A stretch of 64,000 nucleotides of DNA, taken from Psychrobacillus sp044762655. Its GTDB lineage: Bacteria; Bacillota; Bacilli; Bacillales_A; Planococcaceae. The notes beneath the pieces are model-generated. The model did not search any database. It had not been told where the DNA came from and saw nothing but the letters and a program-made list of their open reading frames with translations. The position numbers and the translations under genes were made by a program. Below, piece by piece: positions 46,301-54,904 of this stretch; the stretch's first letter is position 1, and every line of letters begins with the position of its first letter. The stretch is taken from the NCBI RefSeq assembly GCF_044762655.1, contig NZ_JBIWER010000001.1:620001-684000 (forward strand). The letters run 5' to 3'.

Positions 46301-47135
46301 CTTCATCACCATTTGCTCCAACTGTTCCAGAAACGTGCATCCCATGCATGGAAGCATCTGGTCCCAGATCCCGAATTTCTTGGTTTCCGTCCATGTAGTT
46401 GTATCCGTACGGAACTTTAGCTGAGTAGTATCTACCCGATTCGATAGAACCGTCTCCCACTAAAGCTTGCACTTCATCAGCTGTAATGTCGCCGGATGCG
46501 TTATCCGTTAAAATCATATCGCGATGACTTGGATCTATACCCGTATCGATAACGCCGACTACCATTCCTTCCCCTTTGAAGTCATATTTATCCCAAGCCA
46601 ATTGAGCTTGTACTAATTCTTTCGAGTGAATCATGTTTGGCTCAGCACTTGGTCTCGTATATTCAGTAGATTCATAGATTGCCTTTACACCTTCTGTATT
46701 TGCAATGGCTGCAACATCTCCCGCTTCCACTTCAGCGGAGAATCCATTGAATACAGCTGTAAATTCTTCTTTGAATTTAACTTTTTTGGCATTTTGCTTT
46801 ACTTTTTCTTTTACATTTTTTTGATCTGCTTCAATAGATGCTTCCACACTTTTTCGTTGTGACTTCGGAAGGTTCTTATAAAGAACACCTTTTTTAGTAG
46901 CAGTATCAATTGCAGGTGCTTTCTCAAGCTCCACGATGATTCGAACTGTTTCACTTGGATTTTCCGGTGCAATCAGTCGCTGAGGTACTGTGCTTACCGA
47001 CTTTTGCAATTGAAGCGTTGGAATCTGTTTCTTCAATACGTTAGCGGCTGTTGGAACTGGTGCGCTGAAAGAAGCAGTGCTAAGTACTAATGTTCCAGCA
47101 AGAGCTAGTAACATACTTTTTTTCTTCATCCCCAT
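43344..47135 (-). CDS. Secreted subtilisin-like serine protease (Vpr/lactocepin-like)
   Basis: The precursor has 1263 residues, with a signal peptide (MGMKKKSMLLALAGTLVLST) and an I9-like prodomain (about 60-165). The S8 domain has triad motifs VGVIDTGID, MHGMHVSGT and MSGTSMAAPHVAGG. A PA insert (AGAAGIIVYNNAAG), Fn3-like domains and an acidic linker rich in D, E, P and T follow. At the C-terminus are two Ig-like repeats (VVVAGTVEDDSNIASLKVNG). The start is ATG 47135 with GGGGAGG upstream; the ATG at 47156 overlaps that site. It lies 565 bp from a second subtilase gene, each with its own repeat-rich intergenic region. Confidence 0.92.
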   Translation of the reverse strand: MGMKKKSMLLALAGTLVLSTASFSAPVPTAANVLKKQIPTLQLQKSVSTVPQRLIAPENPSETVRIIVELEKAPAIDTATKKGVLYKNLPKSQRKSVEASIEADQKNVKEKVKQNAKKVKFKEEFTAVFNGFSAEVEAGDVAAIANTEGVKAIYESTEYTRPSAEPNMIHSKELVQAQLAWDKYDFKGEGMVVGVIDTGIDPSHRDMILTDNASGDITADEVQALVGDGSIESGRYYSAKVPYGYNYMDGNQEIRDLGPDASMHGMHVSGTVGANGDEENGGIKGVAPEAQLLALKVFGNDPLFPSTFGDIYVKAMDDAIKLGADVLNMSLGSTAGYVDNSNPEQQAVTRAQDNGLLVAISAGNSDMLGSGYFYPYAENQDYALTGSPSVSEDSFGVASFENSMITASSFKYKFDGVESGRSLFLLANDQNPNDLPEVEYQIEFAGFGSPAEFEGKDWTNKFALVSRGGFSFVEKGLNAQAAGAAGIIVYNNAAGTINMASDPAIKIPYMSTLQADGLAIKAGLDAGKVVTVGFDGQYLDTPSPTAGKMSSFTSWGPTPNLDFKPEITAPGGNIFSTLNNDSYGLMSGTSMAAPHVAGGTALVMERVNEEFGLTGAARVQLAKNLLMNTASKVVFAEYDGITEYVSPRRQGAGIMQLANALETDVVLTDKATGVAKVALKEINNGHFQFTLTAKNYSDVEKNYNVDVQLQTDYALTTSGYDVVAPNIVGSNVVTDAVNIDAPETVVVPANGEVEVRVSVDASALKDMKDFKTFVNGFFIDGFVSLIDPNEETTGTVPLTVPFFGFNGSWDDASIFDYFAWEAESYHGMQALADEQGNFILGSTYGQGIDPSKFAFSPNGDGNVDKAIPVYSLMRNAKKFEVNILDAKGNKLRTIRTENNLTKHYSATAPNLPYTYNPVYGWDGLINGKAAVDGQYQIQLRGVIDFEGAEWQSIEYPIIVDTVKPLADVSYDKKKQVISIAKLMDNKTGVGIDRVEVLLNGKEVAEEATLEKYTFEKKVSKDDKVEVKIWDIAGNVTVKEFKGHGKSTDEVGVEDPADEATPGETDPGNQDDSTPNEPESVEPVIYINTPEFFSYHKSSKVVVAGTVEDDSNIASLKVNGQNVTTFDGENFTHTLILEDGVQFVNVEAIDEFGNVMAITRRIFVDTTKPTVQAVSKTVPKNVSSNEANPVIQVNVGDNFDEIRLYLNGSEVFYKPISEPYEMLGYNKTINVELPMVSGNNTFELKVVDLVGNEATQIIKVSKKK

Positions 47136-47449
47136 TTTCTTTCCTCCCCTTTTCATATCTCATAATTTAAAGGACTTTACAATTTTTATAAACTCCCTAG
47201 TAAATTATGCACATAAGAAACTTATCATATTTTCAAATTATTTTAAATAGTTTATAATATTACATTTTGGTTACAAAAAGATTTATAAGAAAACTTTTTT
47301 TGAATGGATTTAGTTCGTTTGGATGAGTCTTAATTCGTCTCTCTATCACACTAAATCCACTCTCTACAAAATAATTTGTATCTCGTCATAAAATCACAAA
47401 ATATTACATTGAAATAACAAAAATGATTCTATTTTCAAATGGAGAGGAC

Positions 47450-47470
47450 TATTGTCTAACACGGGGAAGC
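47450..47470. repeat. Diverged copy of the ACACAGGG element
   Basis: TATTGTCTAACACGGGGAAG is a diverged right arm of the dispersed element and directly precedes a TACTCTCG unit. Confidence 0.45.
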
Positions 47471-47477
47471 CCGAAAA

Positions 47478-47610
47478 TTTACTCTCGCTCAGCCTGTGAA
47501 CACTCTCGCTTTTGTTTAAGATACTCTCGGAGCGGTAGAATTTACTTTCGTTCCTGGGTTAGTTACTCTCGCTCGACGTGATTTTATTCTCGGAACGGGA
47601 ATTTATTCCG
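47478..47610. repeat. TACTCTCG repeat unit, copy C1
   Basis: This 133-bp unit begins TTTACTCTCGCTCAGCCTG and ends CTCGGAACGGGAATTTATTC. Eight TACTCTCG-like words recur through it. It is followed 41 bp later by a second, highly similar unit. Confidence 0.8.
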
Positions 47611-47651
47611 CTTCTACACTAAAATTTAATCCTCTTCTTCATTTATTACTA

Positions 47652-47782
47652 TTTACTCTCGCTCAGCCTGCGAATACTCTCTCTTCTGTTGTAGATACTC
47701 TCGGAGCGGCAGGATTTACTCTCGTTCCTCGGTTGGTTACTCTCGCTCGACGTGATTTATTCTCGGAACGGAGTTTATTCCG
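47652..47782. repeat. TACTCTCG repeat unit, copy C2
   Basis: This 131-bp unit is nearly identical to the one at 47478, with AGCCTGCGAATACTCTC, GATACTCTCGGAGCGG, GGTTACTCTCGCTCGACGTG and TCGGAACGGAGTTTATTCCG in the same order. It is followed by the hairpin at 47789. Confidence 0.8.
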
Positions 47783-47788
47783 AATTAA

Positions 47789-47826
47789 AAACCCTCCATT
47801 CGTCCAAAGTGACGGATGGAGGGTTT
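47789..47826. terminator. CTCC-family hairpin
   Basis: Arms AAACCCTCCATTCGTC / GACGGATGGAGGGTTT form a 16-bp stem with one mismatch. It belongs to the same family as the hairpins at 16943, 43238 and 48091, but no gene ends next to it. Confidence 0.65.
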
Positions 47827-47860
47827 CAAATTTCATATATTCTGGAATTGCAGTAAATTG

Positions 47861-47897
47861 TCAGAATAGTGTAGAATTGTTTCTATCACAGGGACGC
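47861..47897. repeat. Copy of the ACACAGGGACGC element
   Basis: TCAGAATAGTGTAGAATTGT continues to TTCTATCACAGGGACGC. It is preceded by GAATTGCAGTAAATTG, as at 43300. Confidence 0.6.
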
Positions 47898-47916
47898 TTC
47901 GATAATAACGCTCTCT

Positions 47917-48030
47917 ACCACATAAATACTTATATCTACCACATAAAGATCTATATCCACCACTAATAATCTGTTAACTGCCACATAAAACAATATAACC
48001 GACACATAAAGTTTTATAACCACCACATAC
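47917..48030. repeat. CCACATAAA short-repeat cluster (six units)
   Basis: CTACCACATAAA, CTACCACATAAA, TCCACCACTAAT, CTGCCACATAAA, CCGACACATAAA and ACCACCACATAC follow each other at about 20-base steps. The same family occurs at 21521. Confidence 0.7.
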
Positions 48031-48090
48031 ATTCTATTTACACTTTATTCAACCCCAAAATTTTACATGCGACATGTATTATTAAAAATA

Positions 48091-48127
48091 AAACTCTCCA
48101 TTCGTCCACATGGACAGATGGAGAGTT
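48091..48127 (-). terminator. CTCTCC-family terminator of the nuclease operon
   Basis: AACTCTCCAT pairs with ATGGAGAGTT (inner GTCCA/TGGAC) 20 bp after the nuclease gene. A-rich sequence on the plus strand supplies the T-run for the minus-strand transcript. Confidence 0.8.
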
Positions 48128-48145
48128 GTAATTATGTTACTTGAA

Positions 48146-51100
48146 TTATGAAGCTTTTTGGAATTCAGAAGAACCCACTTGTTGCCAAATTAGGTTTACC
48201 CACTCCGGATGGTCGATGAATGGATTGCGGTTGCCTTGCCATTTTTGAATCGTGTTATTGCGGTTGCGTTCGAATTCATCGACTGGGTCTTGCTCGTGCC
48301 ATTTTAGTAGTGTCGAAAGCTTGCCGTGGTATGGTGCGCTTCCATTACCTAGTTTTTCGTTTAGTTCTAGGTCTACTTTATCTCCTTGTTCGTAGCGGGT
48401 TGCCATGTAAAATAAAATCCGTGCCACATCACCCTTTACACGATCTGGTGCTTCGAAAGAATTAGATGTTTTTTTACATCCATTACATCCACTAATAGCG
48501 GAGCCACCGTTATCAAAATCTAAGTTTCCTCTAGCGCTATTTACTTGTACGTCAGTAGGTCTAAGATGGTGAATATCTGTTCCGGGTCCTTTAGTTGTGC
48601 CGAAGTCTCCATGGGATTTTGCCCATGTGTGCTCTCGGTTCCACTGTCCTACGTTTCCACCATTAGCAGTTTTAGAGCGCGAAACTCCCGAGTAAAACAA
48701 GATGACGTTGTTTTTATTGTTCGGATCCTCATCGGTTTCTCGTAATGCTTCCCATACTTGGTCATAAGAAAGCTGCGTATGCTCGTCAATTATTTCATGT
48801 AGGGCTGCTTTTAACGCTTGCCCCTCTTTACCAAAAGCGTCTTTATAATAGTCATCGGATGGCGTGCTCTCAGCAGTTACAAGTACGCTAAAGCTTGTTG
48901 TTACACTTTTTTCACCATCTGTAGCGGTAACTCCTACAATATGACTCCCTTCTGAAAGTGTTAGTTTTAACGTAGCCCCTTCGATCGTCCCTAAAGTGGA
49001 AGAAAACGATAGCGATTGTTTCTCAGGGTCTGCGAAATGATTTGTTAATAGAATGGAAAGGCTGTCTCCAGTTTTAACTGTTTGGCTTGGAATATTTTTT
49101 ATTACGATTGGCGCTTGGTTTTCACCTGGTAAGGTAGGAGCCGCAATGGGCTCCCCCTTTGAATTGAAGAATTTTATGTTTTTGCTATCTGCACCGTTAA
49201 TAAATTCATATTCCTGAATATTTTCGGCACCTCTTATTTCTTTCACATTCGGACCATCAATAATCACTTTTTGAACATTTGTCCCTTTGAAATCCATAAT
49301 TGCGCCAGCATTTTCTGGTTTAATCGTTACAGTTTGCTCTGCAAAACCGTCTCCATGGAATTCTGCATAATCACTTGTTAATAAAATGCCTTCCGTGATT
49401 TCTGAAGCATCGTCAAGTGTAATAGAAACGCTAGGTTTACTAATAGTTAGTTTTTTTGTTTGTAGATTTTTGATATTGTAAAACTTTTCAGCGGTAATCG
49501 GTGTAACCACTTCATCTGCCAATAGATCAATTTGTACCATTACCGGATCATGGTCACTTGCACGGCCTGCCATATCGGTAAAGTCTGCATTGATATGAAG
49601 AATGTCTATTTTCGTTTTATTTTCTAAATTCTTCGTTACTAAAATATGATCTAGCACTTGCGAGTTCCCTTGGTATAGGTAAGTGTAACGATCGGATGTT
49701 TCCACTTTGTTAATCATATTTGTCATATGCTCACCTTCATGAATTAAAAGGGCATCGGCAAATTGATAATCGTTAAAGTCACCTAGTGATACAACATTCG
49801 CAGCTGGGTTTTTCGTTTTAATATCTACAACAAAGTCAGAAACAATTTTCGCAATTTGTTTACGTTGGACTTCACTGTCGTATTTTGGTGGTTGAATGGA
49901 TCCAAATAGTGGTGTATCACCAGTTTTAGAGTTCCAGTGATTCGCAATAACAATGACGCTTTCACCTTGGAAATCAAATTGTGCCGCTAAAGGTTTACGA
50001 CTACTGTTAAATGCACTATTTGTTGGATCGATTCTACCTGGGTTAAGTGTTAACTTGCCATCTTGGTAACCAACAGCAGCAGTTGCATTTCCAGCAGTAA
50101 TACCCTCTGTCAATTTCACTCGCTCTGGATTATAAAGGAATCCAACACGTATATTTGCATTTGGTGCACCGCCGTCTTTGTTCACTTCAGGGTCAATATT
50201 TACATACTTATAGGTTGGTCCACCAGCAGCAGTAATTGCAGCGATCAGTCTGCTATAGCTTTGATCTGCCTTGGAATCTCCAGTGCCTTCTCCATTATTA
50301 TCTTGGACTTCTGTGACACCAACAATATCAGGACTCTGCATATCCGTAGCAATTGCTCTTGCTAATTTACGTGCTTTGTCGTCTGTAGTAGATGTTTTGT
50401 TATTCGAGAAGTTTTCTAAATTATAGGATGCAATTGTTAGTTTATCTTCTGCTTTTTCAATGGTTGTTTTTTCTGGTGTTGCAGCTCCTTTTGTATGAGC
50501 AGCTTTCATTTCATCTAAAGAAACATAGATTTTAAAGTTTTGGAATGAATAGCCTACCACTCCCATAATCGGTCCTTTAAATTTATCGCCAGTTGCTACT
50601 TCGAACTCACGACCTAATCCATTTGGTTCTAAACGGAATTGTACGCGATTAGGGTTTTGATTATCCTTTTCATATAAAACTCCGCCATGAAGGGAGTTCG
50701 TTGGAGCACTTTCCAAAACGGTAATCAAATCGCCATGCTCTTGAGGCGCTACCGCCTTCACATTTCCAACTTGCACACGCATGCCTTCGATACTTTCCCA
50801 GAAATCGATTGCATCCACTGTTGGGTTGAACACGGTAAGATTGTCGCTATCAATTTTTGCTAGAGACATTTTAGTTTCATCAATGATGATTGGAGCTGGT
50901 AAAGTTACGCCTCTTTTAAGGACCGTCACTTTTCCACCTTGGTCATTTCGAACATTGATTTGCGTAGTTTTCAAGTCAGTTTCTTGACGATCCGAATAGC
51001 CGTCATATGCAAATTCACTAACTCGACCGGTAACCGATACTAAATCCCCTACTTGAACCGGCCATGTATTTGTTCCGCTATAAAGCAAAATAGCTTCAGA

Positions 51101-52648
51101 AGTATTTGGATTCGCGTCCGCTAACTCATCTGGTGTTTGGATATGATAATACGTTGCACCATTTAACAAGAATGAGTAAGTAACAACTCCTTGAATTCCT
51201 TCGACTGTTTTATTTTCAAAAGAAGTGAAGTGTCCTGCTCCTTGAATATCGTGAATTTGCAGACTATCCGTAATTGTATAGTCGAATGTCTTTACTTCAC
51301 TGAAAGTTCCATCTTGTGTTTTAACAACTGCTTTAAGTGTTGAATTTTTTGCGATGTTAATTGGAGATACATATTTTACACCAAACTCTATTGGATCTTT
51401 TCCATCCACTGTGTAAAAAATCTCTGAATTTGCCGTAGTTGTGGATAATGTAACTGTTGTACTTCCAACAAAAGTTCCACTCCCCGGGTTTGCTATAACA
51501 GGTTGTATAATGGAGCTATCTTCAACGATATCTGAAACAGAGCGGGGGATAATTTGATAATCCGCATCAAACTGTTGAACAATACCAGTAATAGATTCAT
51601 ACGTTTTCCCTACAGCTAATCCTAGTGAACTGTTTTCATCACGAACGATAAACTGCGTTTTTCCATCTGTCGCTGTATAGTTTCCTGCATTTACTGCGGT
51701 TAATGTAATTTGCTTTGCTTGGACAAGAAGGGATTCATTGTTTTCATTTACTTCTGCTCCTGTGACAACTTTAGGAGTTGGAGGACCCACATTTTCTGCT
51801 TTGCTAACTATTGTGGTTGCGTCTAATTGAAGCAGTCCTCGGAATTCTGCTAACTTACCAGTAAGTGTTACTTCATCTCCTATGGAAGCAGGTAGACTTG
51901 CGGGACGGATAGCAATTCCGCCTGTTGCATCTTGGACAGAAACGGTATTTTTCAAGTTGGCAGCAACGATTGCTTTTATCGTCACGGTTTCACCAATAGC
52001 CTTCGAGCGTGCATCTGCAATGGACACACTTACTGGCGTTTCTTCTGGTGGTGTAGTTCCACCATCCATCGTATGAGTGCCAAGATTGGAAGCATCGTCT
52101 TTAGCTAATTTTGTCCAATCAGCCGCATTGAAGACGTCACTTGTATTCGAATCTCCCGTTACAATATTACTGTTACGTACGAGCGTAACATCCGATCCAA
52201 ACAGCGCTCTTGACCCTATTTGCCCAATCGAATCAATGACAGTGCCAGTTTTCTTCAGAACGACTGGGTCATCACCATTAAAATTTATGACGGTACTATT
52301 CGCAAGGTTTCCCTTGCTTTTTATATCAGCATTCGCATCGTTATGATAAAGTACGTACGTCTTTCCATTTTCCAATGTGCCTGTCAAACTTAATTTAGTG
52401 GTAGGTGCAGTTACGCCATTTGCATAAAGCTCAAGAGAGTATGCACTTAAATTCACATCAGCACCGGTTCCATTGTAAAGTTCAATCGCCTTATTAAAGC
52501 TGCTACCTTCTATATATTCTGAAATGATTAAATCAGATGCATTTGTTGCGGCTACTGCTCTCGTTGGCAATGCGGGAAATACTAAACTAGCTACTAAACT
52601 GGCAGATAAGAAAGCATTTATGGACCTTTTCCAATTCCTTTTACGCAT
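48146..52648 (-). CDS. Secreted multidomain nuclease: LTD, OB-folds, EEP nuclease and endonuclease I
   Basis: The 1500-residue precursor has a signal peptide (about 1-33). Domains in order: a lamin-tail-like domain (LIISEYIEGSSFNKAIELYN), an OB-fold region (about 205-370), a chitobiase-C-like repeat (EIFYTVDGKDP), and a second OB-like region. An endonuclease/exonuclease/phosphatase domain follows (about 745-1075), with GVTEVQD, ANHWNSK, GDFNDY and ASDHDPVMV. After Ig-like spacers, a C-terminal endonuclease I/Bsn domain carries WNREHTWAKSHGDFG and HHLRPTD. Both nuclease motif sets look intact. It lies 22 bp downstream of a 5'-nucleotidase gene, so the pair could take extracellular DNA or RNA to nucleosides and phosphate. 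No wall anchor is visible. Confidence 0.9.
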   Translation of the reverse strand: MRKRNWKRSINAFLSASLVASLVFPALPTRAVAATNASDLIISEYIEGSSFNKAIELYNGTGADVNLSAYSLELYANGVTAPTTKLSLTGTLENGKTYVLYHNDANADIKSKGNLANSTVINFNGDDPVVLKKTGTVIDSIGQIGSRALFGSDVTLVRNSNIVTGDSNTSDVFNAADWTKLAKDDASNLGTHTMDGGTTPPEETPVSVSIADARSKAIGETVTIKAIVAANLKNTVSVQDATGGIAIRPASLPASIGDEVTLTGKLAEFRGLLQLDATTIVSKAENVGPPTPKVVTGAEVNENNESLLVQAKQITLTAVNAGNYTATDGKTQFIVRDENSSLGLAVGKTYESITGIVQQFDADYQIIPRSVSDIVEDSSIIQPVIANPGSGTFVGSTTVTLSTTTANSEIFYTVDGKDPIEFGVKYVSPINIAKNSTLKAVVKTQDGTFSEVKTFDYTITDSLQIHDIQGAGHFTSFENKTVEGIQGVVTYSFLLNGATYYHIQTPDELADANPNTSEAILLYSGTNTWPVQVGDLVSVTGRVSEFAYDGYSDRQETDLKTTQINVRNDQGGKVTVLKRGVTLPAPIIIDETKMSLAKIDSDNLTVFNPTVDAIDFWESIEGMRVQVGNVKAVAPQEHGDLITVLESAPTNSLHGGVLYEKDNQNPNRVQFRLEPNGLGREFEVATGDKFKGPIMGVVGYSFQNFKIYVSLDEMKAAHTKGAATPEKTTIEKAEDKLTIASYNLENFSNNKTSTTDDKARKLARAIATDMQSPDIVGVTEVQDNNGEGTGDSKADQSYSRLIAAITAAGGPTYKYVNIDPEVNKDGGAPNANIRVGFLYNPERVKLTEGITAGNATAAVGYQDGKLTLNPGRIDPTNSAFNSSRKPLAAQFDFQGESVIVIANHWNSKTGDTPLFGSIQPPKYDSEVQRKQIAKIVSDFVVDIKTKNPAANVVSLGDFNDYQFADALLIHEGEHMTNMINKVETSDRYTYLYQGNSQVLDHILVTKNLENKTKIDILHINADFTDMAGRASDHDPVMVQIDLLADEVVTPITAEKFYNIKNLQTKKLTISKPSVSITLDDASEITEGILLTSDYAEFHGDGFAEQTVTIKPENAGAIMDFKGTNVQKVIIDGPNVKEIRGAENIQEYEFINGADSKNIKFFNSKGEPIAAPTLPGENQAPIVIKNIPSQTVKTGDSLSILLTNHFADPEKQSLSFSSTLGTIEGATLKLTLSEGSHIVGVTATDGEKSVTTSFSVLVTAESTPSDDYYKDAFGKEGQALKAALHEIIDEHTQLSYDQVWEALRETDEDPNNKNNVILFYSGVSRSKTANGGNVGQWNREHTWAKSHGDFGTTKGPGTDIHHLRPTDVQVNSARGNLDFDNGGSAISGCNGCKKTSNSFEAPDRVKGDVARILFYMATRYEQGDKVDLELNEKLGNGSAPYHGKLSTLLKWHEQDPVDEFERNRNNTIQKWQGNRNPFIDHPEWVNLIWQQVGSSEFQKAS

Positions 52649-52670
52649 CTATACAATTCTCCTTTGTGTG

Positions 52671-54629
52671 TTAAAGAATAGTTTCTCCATCAACAATGAT
52701 TCCATCAAGGTCTACATTTTCCACGTTTAGTCCTGAAAGGTCTAAGTTGCCGCTAACTATAATATTAGAAAGTGACAAATTATTAGAGGTACCTGTTAAC
52801 GTTAGATTACCTTTAATAATGGCATTTCCAAGGGAGCTTAGATCTGTAACCGAAACTGTCACGTCGCCGTTATAGATTTTTGGGACTTCAACCGTTCCTG
52901 AAAAATCCTTTGCATCAATATCTCCACCTGGATATTCATTGTCTGGCTTTTCATCCTTTACATCAACGATGCGCCCTTCGACTTGCGGGTCAACTTGACC
53001 AAGACTTACTAAGTGATCACGGAAGTTTTCCCAATCGGATAAACCTAAATCTGTTACTCTACCGTTCTCGTATGCTTTTTTCAGTACATCATAGCCATCT
53101 CCACCTTTAGCAGTAAAGGCATTCGTTGCAATGGTGTATGTGCTGTCGTCTTTGAGATCTGTGTAAGTTCCATCTGCATTTTTGTAATGGACGGAAACTA
53201 CACGTTGTCCAACCGGCTTCGTGGAGTCATAGCGAACTTTTGCTCCTGACACATGTAGGAATCCACCGTTTTCTTTCGGAAATTCTTTCAAGCTGATTTC
53301 AAATGCTGCCTTTATTTCAGCTCCTGTAAGTTTCATCGTTGCTAATGTATTCCCAAAAGGCAGGACAGTGATTACTTCACCAACTGTAATTGGTCCTTGA
53401 TTAATCGCAGCTCTGATTCCTCCACCATTTTGGAAAGCCATAATTACATCTTTGTTGTATTCTCTTGCTTTTTTAAGCATGCCATCCGCAATCAGATTCC
53501 CAAGTGGGGTTTCATTGCTTCGAACACTAGAACCACCAGTACTAGATCGCGGGTTTTCTAAAGCCTTTACCGCATTAGCTCCGGTAAGCTCATTTTTCAA
53601 ATCATTAATTTTTGATGAATATTTTACTAACAGCTCTTTTGCCTTAGCATCATCAACTTGAGCGTTAACATTTATTAATTCGCCAGCGTGTTCAATTACT
53701 TTTCCGCTTTTATCGAACTCGACATCCAATGTTCCTAAAAACTCACTATATTGATAAGCTTGTACGATAACCGTCGGATCTTTCGCTTTTCCTGTTAAAT
53801 CTTTATCTACAACAACTGGTTTTTCTAGTTTAGTATGACTATGTCCGCCAACAATTACGTCAATGCCACTTACTTTTGCGGCTAACTGCAAGTCATTGTC
53901 ATAAGCAGGATTATCATCATAGCCTAGATGTGTTACAGCAATTACTTTGTTTATTCCTTGCTTCTCGAACTCGTCTACCATTTTTTGAGCAGCTTTCACA
54001 TAATCATTAAATGTCACTTTTCCAGGGCTTGAAATATCCTTGGTTTCTGCAGTTGTTAATCCAAACAGCCCTACTTTCTCTCCGTTTATAACTTTAATAA
54101 TACCACTATAAATTTGACTGCTTTTGGGGTTATTTTGTATTTTCACACTAAATAATCCTTTTAAATGCTCATCCTGTGAAAAATCAGCATTCGCACTTAC
54201 AAGCGGAAAATTAGCTTTTTTCACAAAGTCTGCTAATGCTTTATGCCCTTCAGCACTAGAGCCCAAATCAAACTCATGATTACCAAAAGTCATTAAATCA
54301 TAATTCATCAAATTCATGAATTCTACATCGGCTTGTCCCTTGAATTCATTGAAGTATAAAGTTCCCGAGAACACATCCCCAGCATCGACTAATAATGCGT
54401 TTGGATTTGCTTTTCGATAGTCTTTTACTGCAGTAACACGCTTGGCCACATTATCTAATTGGGCATGTGTGTCATTTGTATGCATGATAGATAAATTGAA
54501 GGTTTTACCAGAGTTTCCTCCCTTATTATTGCCATTTGAATTATTGGCAAAACTGACACTCCCAGAGGCTAGTAATGATAAGGTAAGAACGGAAACTACA
54601 ACGGACTTTTTGACTCTATTCTTTTTCAT
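52671..54629 (-). CDS. Secreted 5'-nucleotidase (UshA/YfkN-type)
   Basis: The 652-residue precursor has a signal peptide (about 1-28). The metallophosphatase domain has HTNDTHAQLD, LVDAGDVFSGT, TFGNHEFDLG and GGHSHTKL. The 5'-nucleotidase C-terminal domain (about 355-545) has RSNETPLGNLIADG, FQNGGGIRAAI and NAFTAKGGDGYDV. The last ~50 residues form regular beta rungs (GNLTLTGTSNNLSLSNIIVSG) of unknown role. AGGAGGG precedes the start. It is the first gene of a two-gene operon with the large nuclease. It probably dephosphorylates nucleotides outside the membrane. Confidence 0.93.
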   Translation of the reverse strand: MKKNRVKKSVVVSVLTLSLLASGSVSFANNSNGNNKGGNSGKTFNLSIMHTNDTHAQLDNVAKRVTAVKDYRKANPNALLVDAGDVFSGTLYFNEFKGQADVEFMNLMNYDLMTFGNHEFDLGSSAEGHKALADFVKKANFPLVSANADFSQDEHLKGLFSVKIQNNPKSSQIYSGIIKVINGEKVGLFGLTTAETKDISSPGKVTFNDYVKAAQKMVDEFEKQGINKVIAVTHLGYDDNPAYDNDLQLAAKVSGIDVIVGGHSHTKLEKPVVVDKDLTGKAKDPTVIVQAYQYSEFLGTLDVEFDKSGKVIEHAGELINVNAQVDDAKAKELLVKYSSKINDLKNELTGANAVKALENPRSSTGGSSVRSNETPLGNLIADGMLKKAREYNKDVIMAFQNGGGIRAAINQGPITVGEVITVLPFGNTLATMKLTGAEIKAAFEISLKEFPKENGGFLHVSGAKVRYDSTKPVGQRVVSVHYKNADGTYTDLKDDSTYTIATNAFTAKGGDGYDVLKKAYENGRVTDLGLSDWENFRDHLVSLGQVDPQVEGRIVDVKDEKPDNEYPGGDIDAKDFSGTVEVPKIYNGDVTVSVTDLSSLGNAIIKGNLTLTGTSNNLSLSNIIVSGNLDLSGLNVENVDLDGIIVDGETIL

Positions 54630-54737
54630 AAATTCCCTCCTATTTAATTTGCTGTTCGCTTATCTTATTTAATAAGTTTCGAAAATATGAATATAAATTC
54701 CCATCCTTCCACAGTTTTAATAGTGAAACAATTCCAT

Positions 54738-54779
54738 TGTAGCAAAGCGGAATTGTAAAGAGTGTTTATTTTTTGTAAA
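54738..54779 (-). promoter_or_regulatory. Possible PhoP-box cluster upstream of the nucleotidase operon
   Basis: On the minus strand TTTACA, TAAACA and TTTACA start 11 and 9 bases apart, followed by GCTACA. This resembles the TT(A/T/C)ACA direct repeats bound by PhoP in Bacillus. The region is AT-rich, so the match may be accidental. Confidence 0.35.
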
Positions 54780-54904
54780 ATTCTCAAAATTGAAACTTTA
54801 AACTCATGAGGTAGTACTTTGTTTCTATTTATATTGTTAAATTATTTCTGTGTATTAAGGCATAGCTCTTAAAAGAATGATGATACAATTCTTTCGTGCT
54901 GTTT

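Noticed and set aside
47478..48030. CRISPR array
   Set aside because: Repeats are 8-10 bases or ~130-bp units, spacers are uneven and no cas gene is present.
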